A stretch of 64,000 nt of DNA from Asterias rubens. Lineage: Eukaryota; Echinodermata; Asteroidea; Forcipulatida; Asteriidae. Numbering within the stretch: the stretch's first letter is position 1; each line of letters starts with the position of its first letter. The position numbers were made by a program, and so were the translations under genes. Below, piece by piece: positions 32,916-43,400 of this stretch. The stretch spans positions 4,700,554-4,764,553 of the forward strand of contig NC_047070.1 in the NCBI RefSeq assembly GCF_902459465.1, given 5' to 3'. Under the pieces are notes generated by a model. The model saw only the letters and a program-made list of their open reading frames with translations. It had not been told where the DNA came from and ran no database searches.

Positions 32916-33835
32916 TTGCTTTTTTTTTTTCGAAATATAGAAATGATATAAAAATGTTTTTGGAAAAAAAAAAAAAAACGGAAAAAACCCGATTAATATT
33001 ATTTATTTTCCTCAATTCGTATCTTTACAAATATAACTCACCGTGTTTTTATGTTTTACTTGCTTTTTTCGAATTATAGAAATGATATAAAAATGTTTTT
33101 GAAAAAAAAAACCACACACACAAACCCGATTAATATTATTTATTTTCCTCAATTCGTATCTTTACCAATATAACTCACCGTGTTTTATATGTCTTACCGG
33201 CGCTGCGATTTCAGACCATGTTGTTTTGAACTACTCTGTGCCACCATGGTGCCACAGGGGTCGGTACTGGGCCCGCAGTGATACGTTGTAATGTACACTT
33301 TACCGATACGTGACATCATCCTGAAATTTTATCGGAATTACCATGGATTTAACATGTGTACGCACACGACACTCATCTATCATGTTTAATTCTCAAGAAA
33401 ATGTCAATGCCTCTAGGTTTCAGGGAGTGAACCATTTTATTATTTGAGTGAAAAATAACCACTTTCGCAAAAACTACGTTACTTCAGAGTGAGCCGTTTC
33501 TCACCATGTTTTATTCTACCAACTGCTCTCCATTGCTCGTTTGACCAAGTCGGTTTTTATTATTTTGAGTAGTACCACCAGTGCGAGGGGTAATGTTAAT
33601 AATGTCACATTTTCAAGTATTGTATTTTTCAAAGCATTCAGCTTGTACACAACTATCACATTTAACATTATTTTCATTGGTAGGCCTTAACATTTATAAT
33701 GTAATTCTGTTAAAGATTGGTAATCACTGTATAGGCGTTGAGGCTGTGCAAGTCTAACATATGGCGCATGCGTAGTGGCTTTGTCATGTTTACAAATTGG
33801 ATTTGTATAAATACCGTTGGATTACTCTATCTTCC

Positions 33836-33955
33836 GCCTACGGCCATACTACGTTGAATACACCGGTTCTCGTCCGATCACCGAAGTTAAGCAACGTCGG
33901 GCCCGGTCAGTACTTGGATGGGAGACCGCCTGGGAATACCGGGTGCCGTAGGCTT
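33836..33955 (+). rRNA. 5S ribosomal RNA, copy 9
   Basis: Identical to copy 1 over the gene. Its unit and the next share a TTTCAGGGAGTG spacer variant. Confidence 0.98.
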
Positions 33956-34875
33956 TTGCTTTTTTTTTTTCGAAATATAGAAATGATATAAAAATGTTTT
34001 TGGAAAAAAAAAAAAAAAACGGAAAAAACCCGATTAATATTATTTATTTTCCTCAATTCGTATCTTTACAAATATAACTCACCGTGTTTTTATGTTTTAC
34101 TTGCTTTTTTCGAATTATAGAAATGATATAAAAATGTTTTTGAAAAAAAAACCACACACACAAACCCGATTAATATTATTTATTTTCCTCAATTCGTATC
34201 TTTACCAATATAACTCACCGTGTTTTATATGTCTTACCGGCGCTGCGATTTCAGACCATGTTGTTTTGAACTACTCTGTGCCACCATGGTGCCACAGGGG
34301 TCGGTACTGGGCCCGCAGTGATACGTTGTAATGTACACTTTACCGATACGTGACATCATCCTGAAATTTTATCGGAATTACCATGGATTTAACATGTGTA
34401 CGCACACGACACTCATCTATCATGTTTAATTCTCAAGAAAATGTCAATGCCTCTAGGTTTCAGGGAGTGAACCATTTTATTATTTGAGTGAAAAATAACC
34501 ACTTTCGCAAAAACTACGTTACTTCAGAGTGAGCCGTTTCTCACCATGTTTTATTCTACCAACTGCTCTCCATTGCTCGTTTGACCAAGTCGGTTTTTAT
34601 TATTTTGAGTAGTACCACCAGTGCGAGGGGTAATGTTAATAATGTCACATTTTCAAGTATTGTATTTTTCAAAGCATTCAGCTTGTACACAACTATCACA
34701 TTTAACATTATTTTCATTGGTAGGCCTTAACATTTATAATGTAATTCTGTTAAAGATTGGTAATCACTGTATAGGCGTTGAGGCTGTGCAAGTCTAACAT
34801 ATGGCGCATGCGTAGTGGCTTTGTCATGTTTACAAATTGGATTTGTATAAATACCGTTGGATTACTCTATCTTCC

Positions 34876-34995
34876 GCCTACGGCCATACTACGTTGAATA
34901 CACCGGTTCTCGTCCGATCACCGAAGTTAAGCAACGTCGGGCCCGGTCAGTACTTGGATGGGAGACCGCCTGGGAATACCGGGTGCCGTAGGCTT
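34876..34995 (+). rRNA. 5S ribosomal RNA, copy 10
   Basis: Identical to copy 1 over the gene. It is the last intact gene of the array. Confidence 0.98.
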
Positions 34996-35933
34996 TTGCT
35001 TTTTTTTTTTCGAAATATAGAAATGATATAAAAATGTTTTTGGAAAAAAAAAAAAAACGGAAAAAACCCGATTAATATTATTTATTTTCCTCAATTCGTA
35101 TCTTTACAAATATAACTCACCGTGTTTTTATGTTTTACTTGCTTTTTTCGAATTATAGAAATGATATAAAAATGTTTTTGAAAAAAAAAACACACACACA
35201 CAAACCCGATTAATATTATTTATTTTCCTCAATTCGTATCTTTACCAATATAACTCACCGTGTTTTATATGTCTTACCGGCGCTGCGATTTCAGACCATG
35301 TTGTTTTGAACTACTCTGTGCCACCATGGTGCCACAGGGGTCGGTACTGGGCCCGCAGTGATACGTTGTAATGTACACTTTACCGATACGTGACATCATC
35401 CTGAAATTTTATCGGAATTACCATGGATTTAACATGTGTACGCACACGACACTCATCTATCATGTTTAATTCTCAAGAAAATGTCAATGCCTCTAGGTTT
35501 CAGGAAGTGAACCATTTTATTATTTGAGTGAAAAATAACCACTTTCGCAAAAACTACGTTACTTCAGAGTGAGCCGTTTCTCACCATATTTTATTCTACC
35601 AACTGCTCTCCATTGCTCGTTTGACCAAGTCGGTTTTTATTATTTTGAGTAGTACCACCAGTGCGAGGGGTAATGTTAATAATGTCACATTTTCAAGTAT
35701 TGTATTTTTCAAAGCATTCAGCTTGTACACAACTATCACATTTAACATTATTTTCATTGGTAGGCCTTAACATTTATAATGTAATTCTGTTAAAGATTGG
35801 TAATCACTGTATATGCGTCTTAGAATTTAAACCAGTTGAGGCTGTGCAAGTCTAACAAATGGCGCATGCGTAGTGGCTTTGTCATGTTTACAAATTGGAT
35901 TTGTATAAATACAGTTGGATTACTGTATCTTCC

Positions 35934-35973
35934 GCCTACGGCCATACTACGTTGAATACACCGCCGCAGGCTT
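35934..35973 (+). pseudogene. 5S rRNA pseudogene, internally deleted
   Basis: The first 30 bases of 5S (GCCTACGGCCATACTACG ... ACACCG) run straight into the last 10 or so (CCGCAGGCTT). About 80 bases are gone, including all of the internal control region. The unit around it has many substitutions and a 20-bp insertion upstream (near 35,820), and the spacer after it is shortened. This is the usual decay at the edge of a tandem array. Confidence 0.9.
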
Positions 35974-36349
35974 TTGCTTTTTTTCTATTGAAAGAAATGT
36001 TCTATAATGTAAACAAAAAAAAAATCGTATCTTTACTGATAATAACTCACCGTGTTTATATGTCTTACCGGCGCTGCGACATCAGACCTTGTTATTTTGA
36101 ACTACTGTGTGCCACAGGGGTCGGTACTGGGCCCGCAGTGAAACGTTGTACACTTTACCGATTCGTGACATCATCCTGGAAGTTTAATCAGAATTACCAT
36201 GTGTATACGCAGACGACACTCAGCTATATACATCACGTTTAAATCTTCACAAGAAAATGACAATGCTCATAGGTTTCAGGGAGTGAAGCGTTTTATTATT
36301 GAGTGGGAATTAACCCCTTTCTCAAAAACTACGTTACCAACTGTATTAG

Positions 36350-36716
36350 CAGTGGACACTATTGGTAATAATTACTCAAAATAGTTGCTAGCATAAAACC
36401 TTACTTGGCAACGAGTAACGGGGAGAGGTTGATGGTATAAACGTTGTGAGAAACGGCTCCCTCTGAAATGTAGTTTACGAGAAAAAAGTAATTTTTCACG
36501 AATTTGATTTTGAGACCTCAGAATTAGAATTTGAGGTGCCCGAAATCAAGGCACAACTTCGTGTGACAAAGGTGTTTTTTCCCTCATTAATTAACTCGCA
36601 CACGACCACTAATTGAGCTCAAATTTTCACAGGTTTGTTATTTTATGCATATGTTGAGATACCCGAAGTGAGAAGACTGGTCTTTGACAATTACAAATAG
36701 TGTCCAGTGTCTTTGT
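36350..36716 (+). mobile_element. Family A MITE
   Basis: GCAGTGGACACTATTGGTAA at the left, AATAGTGTCCAGTGTCTTTG at the right, with the standard interior. It starts within 50 bases of the array's degenerate end and may be part of what limits the array. Confidence 0.8.
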
Positions 36717-37249
36717 GATTCAGTAAAACATAACGGATTAAAACAAGAAATTGTAAAAACTACCAATTTACACCAAAGATCAAAACTCACCCAAAGATGT
36801 GTAGACTGTCTCTAAACGAGCTCATCGATTCAGAATGACGTTAGGCCCTCTATACCCTAAAAACATCTGCTGGTCAGCGACGCCAGACCAATCTCTGATT
36901 GGTTTATCACTGAAGGATACTGAATATTTATAATGCCTAGGGAAGTCTTAAATGCTACCATTGGTCGATTCACATAGTATCTTGCATAAGGTCACCCAGT
37001 CTAGGGTTGTGTAATTCAAGATTTTGCTCTGGGAGAAACTTTCCAGACCCCCATTTCAACCTTCAAAGCTGATTGCTTCATTACTCAATGACACCAAACA
37101 ATGAACCCCAACTCACAAAAACGCTGTCAAGGCTGTGGGAAAAGATCCTTGAAACAATGAAACCCATTGAAATTGTGAAAGGCTGGTAACTATTCCAGTC
37201 ATTCCCACAATTACTGTTCAAGTTTACTTTGATGAAAGCACTTGTGTTA
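36717..37249. other. Non-coding interval
   Basis: Unique AT-rich sequence between two MITEs. No gene or notable structure is seen. Confidence 0.4.
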
Positions 37250-37645
37250 AAGGCAGTGGACACTATTGGTTATTACTCAAAATATAAAACCTTACTTGGT
37301 AGCATAAAACCTTACTTGGTAACGAGTAATGGGGAGAGGTTGGTAGTTTTAAACATTGTGAGAAACGGCTCCCGTTGAAGTGGAGTAGTGTTCGAGCAAG
37401 TAGTAATTTTCCACGAATTTGATTTCGAGACCTCAGATTTAGAATTTGAGGTCTCGAAATCCAGCATCTGAACGCACGCAACTTCGTGTGACGAGGGTGT
37501 ATTTTCTTTCATATTATATTATATTGCAACTTCGACGACCGATTGAGCTCAAGTATTCACAGGTTTGTTATTTTATGCATATGTTGAGATACAGCAAGTG
37601 AGAGGACCGGTCTTCGACAATTACCAATAGTGTCCAGTGTCTTTA
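37250..37645 (+). mobile_element. Family A MITE, TTAA-bordered
   Basis: Starts TTAAAGGCAGTGGACACTAT and ends CCAATAGTGTCCAGTGTCTT followed by TAA. A duplicated CATAAAACCTTACTTGGTA occurs near its left end (37,280-37,320). The internal hairpin with GATTTCGAGACCTCAGATTT is at 37,420-37,462. Confidence 0.85.
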
Positions 37646-37898
37646 ACAATTTAGGAGTTCTAAAATGAGTTTCTCACTGCCAATTTGAAACACCAGACCA
37701 TCAAGATGTACAAATTCTATTAATCATATTAAAGGAGGGCAATTTCTATTTCCCGACATATCCAAAGGATACGCCATGTGCAGTTCTCTTGTCAACAAAA
37801 GCATTCTGGAAATTAGGAAATGTTGCCCCCCCCCAAAAAAAAAAAAAAAAAAAACACAAAAACTATTAATATATTTTTTAAATTAAAATTTTTGAATT

Positions 37899-38090
37899 AG
37901 TGGACACTATTGGTAATTCCTCAAAATACTTATTAGCGTAAAACCTCACTTGGTAACAGTGTGCTTGGTAACAAGTAATGGTGAGAGGTTGATAGCATAA
38001 AGCATTGAGAGAAACGGCTTACGGCTCCTTCTGAAGTGACGTAGTTTTCGAGAAAGAAGTAATTTCCATGAATTTGATTCTGAGATTTTC
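37899..38090 (+). mobile_element. Family A MITE, 5' fragment
   Basis: TTAGTGGACACTATTGGTAA begins a copy that stops after about 190 bases near GATTCTGAG. No right end is present. The sequence before it holds a poly-C/poly-A tract at 37,825-37,855. Confidence 0.65.
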
Positions 38091-38294
38091 ATTTTGTATT
38101 CATTATTTGCTTTTATTTCATCAATAAAATGTGGTAAATATCTGTTTACAAGTTTCTTAAAATAGCTTTATATTTAGGCAGGCGGATGTTCAAATGATTA
38201 TTGCAACAACTGAGTGCTGACTGTCACAAAGTTTGGTCAAGAGGCAGTCTCAACTTCATTACACCCAATTTGAGTATTGTGTCCTAAATTCAAG

Positions 38295-38780
38295 CCGGTG
38301 TCGCATGCAATTATGTCCTCCATGCAATACTATCCAGAGGACATGATTGCATATGCAATAATGTCTGCCGGACGGTTTTGCATATGCAATTGTGTCCGCC
38401 CAGACACTGTTGCATAATGCAATTGTGTCCGCCCGGACACATTTGCATATGCAGTTGTGTCCACCCCAGTGCAAAACCGTCCTTGCTTAAATTAAAGGCC
38501 CTCGGTCGAAGGAACACAGTCGCCGTTTTTTTACAAGCTAAGTGCACGTCATGAATGACATGGGAAATGTTCGGCCGTGGTATTCTATTGCTGCAATCAT
38601 AAAATACGTGAACATTCATGCTACATATACGTAGGCTCAGTGCATGCCGCTTATGCACACACGTACAGTCATGTACATGTCCGCCGGAAGGTTTGTTCAT
38701 AGCCCCGGACACGATTGCATATGCAAAAGTGTCCAGTGCGGACAGTATTGCATGGCGGACACAATTGCATCCGACACCGG
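38295..38780. mobile_element. 486-bp inverted-repeat element with subterminal repeats
   Basis: Terminal arms of about 50 bp: the left starts CCGGTGTCGCATGCAATTAT and the right ends ATTGCATCCGACACCGG. Both continue into CCATGCAATACT and TGTCC. Inside the left half a unit built on TTGCATATGCAATTGTGTCC and GCCCGGACA repeats four or five times, and one related copy lies near the right end. No open frame of significance. The pattern is that of a non-autonomous DNA transposon with subterminal binding-site arrays. Confidence 0.8.
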
Positions 38781-38792
38781 TATATGACATGC

Positions 38793-38935
38793 TGTCCCAA
38801 CTGTAGTTAACTTTCCAAACTGTAGTTAACTGTCCGAAATCTAGTTAACTGTCCCAATTATAGTTAACTGTTCCAACTGGAGTTAAATGTTCCAACTATA
38901 GTAAACCAACTATCAGTTAACTGTCCCAACTGTTG
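38793..38935 (+). repeat. About eight copies of an 18-19-bp repeat
   Basis: Imperfect tandem units of the form AACTGTAGTTAACTGTCCC run between the inverted-repeat element and the 3' side of SMIM8. Each unit carries GTTAAC, itself a palindrome. Confidence 0.8.
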
Positions 38936-39026
38936 GCGCCATTAATTCTCAGTTGTTGGTGTAGAGTCACTCAGTGAGAACAGTACTGCTTTCAACTTGT
39001 AAAACATCATTGTTGTGCAGTCTTGG

Positions 39027-39923
39027 TCAGTCCCACTTTGACCTTTTGATCCTTATTTCTTTTGTCCCGTCTGGGTGGTGTTCCTCATACATCCTGTCTC
39101 TCTTGTTCTCCGTCGTAGCATTGAGGTAAGCTATGTAAGCCACGCAGCCCGTTAACGCAACCAAGCCAAATCCCATCACATACTTGTTCTGTGTTGAATA
39201 AAGAAATAAACATAATAAATCATTCACACATACCAAAAAATAAATCACTGAGGGCCCAACTTCATAGAGCTGCTTTTAAACACTGTAGATGGGAAGCTGC
39301 ACTTTTTGTAGTTACGATAACGTAACCCTCCTTCTGATATTATCGCAACTACACTTGTTGATGCTCCATAATTTTGTTCATTTCATAATTCTGATTTCAT
39401 CATATCATGTATGAGCATGGCTTGATGAAAGCTAGCTGCTAGAATAATCTATTTTTGACAACTTTCCTTTAGAATGTCGAGAGTTACAATTATATTATTA
39501 TAACAACCAAATTATTTACACTGGGTAAAATGTATTAAGTTTCTGTAAAACAAAATATGGTTTTGCTTAAATTTCTTTTTTTGCAGATTGCCTTTCTTTC
39601 CAGTCATGATTATTCAATGAACCAATGAGAAATTAACAAAAAGGTAAAAACTTGCAGAGCAGGCAAAACTGAATGAATTATAAAAACTAGTACTGTTGCG
39701 ATAACGTAACCCTCCTGCCGACGGCGTAGCAGGAGGGTTACGTTATCGTAGAACTAAAATAAAATTAACAACAATAATTATTCACCTGTCGAGCAAAAAG
39801 TTCAAAGTTGACGGCCCTGAAAAGACTAGTTGTTCGTACAGTTCCCAGTCCTCCTTGTAGTCGACTACTTTTCTGTCCAGATCCAGTGGATGGCTTCTGG
39901 TTGTTGTCGGTCGACTCGGCCAT
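39027..39923 (-). CDS. SMIM8: Small integral membrane protein 8 homologue
   Basis: Two exons, 39,923-39,786 (46 codons) and 39,188-39,027 (53 codons plus TGA), are joined at a GTGAA donor and an ACACAG acceptor in phase 0. The 99-residue product compares with 97 in mammals. Exon 1 ends TVRTTSLFRAVNFELFARQ. Exon 2 reads NKYVMGFGLVALTGCVAYIA, a single membrane span at about residues 50-68, followed by a charged tail ending KRSKWD. The RTTSLFRAVN motif, the span and the terminal SKWD are the family's signature. Its biochemical role is unknown. It is divergent from the Pol mu/TdT-like gene. Confidence 0.93.
39690..39755. repeat. Hairpin in the SMIM8 intron
   Basis: Arms GATAACGTAACCCTCCTGC and its complement surround a short loop (CGACGGCGTA). 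A weaker related hairpin with ACGATAACGTAACCCTCCTT is at 39,307-39,353, also in the intron. Both look like remnants of one fold-back family. Confidence 0.8.
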
Positions 39924-40459
39924 TTCTCTGTTCAGTTCAAAAGACTGTCTGTACTAATTGGGTTTACACACAGTCAACAGCATGTACAGTGCAAAGTCAA
40001 AACTATGCCGTCTGTTTTTCTTCACAATCAATGCAAACCTAGCTATTTCACAAACATAAATGAGTCTGGTTGCTTTGTCTAGCTCACTACCATAATCACG
40101 CAATGACTTGATTTTGGTCCACGTATTTCTTCAGTCAGTGCAGATCATGAGAAATATTACAAGCTCGCTCAGAAAGCATCGAACACATTTGCAGCATGAG
40201 CAGCAGACGACAGCTTTCATGACCTTTGGTTTCGATTGACCTCTTTATAGGTACTTAAAGTCTCGCGAGAACGTCGAAAAATAGAACATTAAATAGAATA
40301 AATTAAATCAACAAGCTTTTACACAATACACATACAAAATATCTATTAAATTAAATTAACAATTTGTGTAAATGATTGCTACAAAAATGAAATAGTTAAT
40401 TAATAATAGACTAAAGAACTTACTGCCCAAAACACACGAGATTTGGATCTAGAACAAAG
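39924..40459. promoter_or_regulatory. Shared upstream region of SMIM8 and POLM-like gene
   Basis: 536 bases separate the two start codons, which point away from each other. No TATA box is evident on either side. At 40,261-40,270 there is TCTCGCGAGA, a palindrome known from vertebrate CpG-island and bidirectional promoters as the BANP-bound CGCG element. A bidirectional promoter is an inference from the arrangement and this motif. Confidence 0.55.
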
Positions 40460-43400
40460 ATGGCTGCGCCCATGAAGCGACGCAAAGTTGTCGGTGCAAA
40501 GGAGAGTATTGTTTTTCCTATTAAGTTTCCAGAAATTTCCATATTTATTGTCGATATAAAAATACAGCGTATACGTTGCGAGCATCTAAAGAAATTAGCA
40601 AGAAAAAATGGCTTCCCAGTGTCTGAAAAATTAGAGTAAGTAAAGTCAGTTGCGCGTCCGTATGTTAGCATGCATGGCATGGATGGTCAGTCAGTGACAG
40701 TGACACTGACAGTGACACTCAGACTCAGAGACACTGCACTGTCTGTGTGTGGGTATTCGTCTGTGTGCATGGTGTGTGTTCTTCCTCCATGGTGGTGTGA
40801 CTTAGTCGCGAGGGGTAGGGGCGGAGTGTATCTTTTTATTTTATTATTATTTTTTTTTCTCCATTATTATGCGACAAAAAACATACAAATACAAAAAATC
40901 ACAGAAAAAGCAAACAACAGGATTAAACACAAATGCCTAAAGGGCAGTAAACAAGAAAACCACGGACAGAAGACAAACGAGAATGGACAACAAAAAGACC
41001 AAGGACTAGACAGTACCAACTAGACATCTACACACCAGATAAACAAATATAAACCGGGCAGAAAGTCCTAATTAAAACATATTAACCCATTTTTTGTTAT
41101 GGTGATCGAGTGATCCATTTCTCGTTGCTATGGATTTTTCTGTTTTAAAATAAGAATAAACAGAGTGTATCTAGGCGGCTAGCTAGCTAGGCCTTGCCAC
41201 AACAGTGGGGCTGGTTTGGAAGTCAATCTCTGGTGTTACGCTGGATCTTTATCATATAGGACGTCCTGTTTTCAAGGTGGTGTCCCTAAAATCAAGGCAA
41301 ATCTGTGACCTCTCTGTGCCCGATGTAAACAGTCCCTCGATAAAACGTTTGAGGTTTGACTTTTCAAGCAAATAGTCTCCTCTCCCTTGACCAAAACTTA
41401 GAAACGTGTAAGGCTCCACTGGCACTGGTTAGTTGCACTACTTGCAAATGCAAAAAGTTTGGTTGGGCCACATACAAACAAAATTGCCTGCTGAAAAAGT
41501 TTCATCAAACACTTTTTCAATTGACAATTCACGATAATCAAATCATGTGATTGAATATTCTGCTGAGCATTTTGGGGAAAAAATACAGAGGCCATGTGCC
41601 TTATATCATTTTCTAATATATTTGGAGCATTTTTTAACACTCAAATTACCATGGTATTTTTTTAATGTCAAAACAAACATGTTGAATAAAATGAAGACAA
41701 CAGCTGGCTATAGAGTCATACACAAAGCCTTATAGAACACTTGCAGTCACTGCATATATATGTTTCTTCCCACGTATGGCTTCACCGGGAAACCATACTT
41801 TCTCGTTTGCCTCGAAAACAGGAAAAACTCAAAACAAATGGGACGCTGTTGAAGAATTAACAGATCGGTGTGTGGTGTAAAAATTTCAATGTCCATCAAG
41901 TTTTAATATAATTATGTTTGCATACTTCTTACATAAACAAATGAAGCTAATTAGCGCATCAGTTGATATATTATGGCATCATTATATTTTTTTCCAATTT
42001 AAAGAAAAAGCCATAAGACCTTGAAAATGGGACAATGGAGGATACTTTACTCTCTACTGTACTACCCCTTGTACTGGTAGAGGTCTATGATCTGTAAATT
42101 TATAAATATTCTCAACGCTCTAACAACTCTTCAATTCAATTAACAAGAAGAGAAGATGAACACAATGAAGAAATTTTATTAGTTTTCTTTTACTTTTAAT
42201 ACTTATAAGCGGGAGGGAAAACCCCATGCCCAGATGATAATTTAATCAATTATATATATTTTTCCAGGGAAAACCCCTGCAGTCATGTATGAAGTAGGGA
42301 CTGAAAACCCAATCCACATAGTTCCCCTGGTGGGATTCGAACCTAGACCCAGTGAATGGGGCACTGTACTCCTTTTCTTTTAATATGCAAGCTGAGATAA
42401 AAATGAATTGTGCACAAAAAAGTTTCAGGGCGGCTGGTGGTTTGGAAATCCTTTTTTTTTTTGCTCATCTGAATGGTAAATACTACCCACAGGGACATGT
42501 CGAACATGGACAGAGACTACTTCTAGAACTATAAGGTTTGTTACGCTATCGTCTCCACGAAGACGATAGCGGAACAAACCTCATAGTTCTTTGAATAGAC
42601 AGAGACAGTCCTTTAAACAACTTTTTTTTGCTTTCACAGCGAGTCAGTCACCCACATAGTTTCCGAGCTTGAGACAAGAGAGGAAGTTTTAGAGATTTTG
42701 GAACGATCAACCGATGTGAACGTTGGTCTCCTGTTGGAAAATGCAGAGATTGTTTCCATGCGCTGGTTCTCGTCTTGCATGGAGGAAGGGGCACCAGTTG
42801 AGGTAACGCAGGAACACCAGCTGAAAGAGGCAGACAAAAAGGTATTCCAAAACTATAGAATTTCAAGTGTTACTATCATTGTTAGTGGGTACGTTCCTTG
42901 AGCTCCCGGCGAGAGTGGGTTTGAACCAACGACCTTTGGAAATGTGCCAGCAATCCACCAACCACCATCTATCCAGCACAGTTTGTCTTTGTTCAACCCC
43001 AAGTCATGAAACAATTTTGCCCAGCCAGTTTCCTGTGTGGTTTAGTTTTTGAAATCTGAAACAAAAAGTTGCATCCCCTAAGATGCAAAGAAAATACAGT
43101 AAAAAGGAGCTGACCCCCAGATGAGAAAACAAAAAATATGAACAATTTGTTATTCTCCCCAGGTGACGCCCTTATGCTCGTGCCCAGCACCCACAAAGGC
43201 AGAGTATCAAGATGCCAAGTTCAGCTGTCAGAGAAGAACACCATTGTATCATCACAACAAGAAACTCACTGTAAGAAAACCTCTTCTCACTTTGTGTACA
43301 TGAATATTCTGTGACTGCTCTATATTCCGCACCCCTATATGTCCTGGCAATCTCTATGTTTAAAAAAAAAAAAGCACTTAGGGTTAAGGTTATGGTTATT

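Larger units (their letters stand above)
23579..36310 (+). repeat. 5S rRNA tandem array
   Basis: Units of 1,038-1,041 bp repeat head to tail, all on the plus strand, starting at CACTCATCTATCATG (23,579). Each unit has a spacer with a reversed piece of family A MITE (GAGCCGTTTCTCACCATG... to ...ATTATTTTGAGTAG), a region ending GGCGCATGCGTAGTGGC, a TATAAAT box, the 120-nt 5S gene, a T-rich terminator and two nested copies of a segment of about 130 bp (AGAAATGATATAAAAATGTT ... AACTCACCGTGTTT). Spacing between 5S starts is 1038, 1041, 1726, 1826, 1041, 1041, 1038, 1040, 1040 and 1058. The two long steps are a retroelement insertion and a chimeric unit. The last unit, after about 35,810, is degenerate. 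Confidence 0.95.

Noticed and set aside
24006-35031. Repeated 60-64-codon frames starting MDLYKYRWIT
   Set aside because: They run through the TATA box and 5S rRNA gene of each unit and are by-products of the repeated RNA gene.
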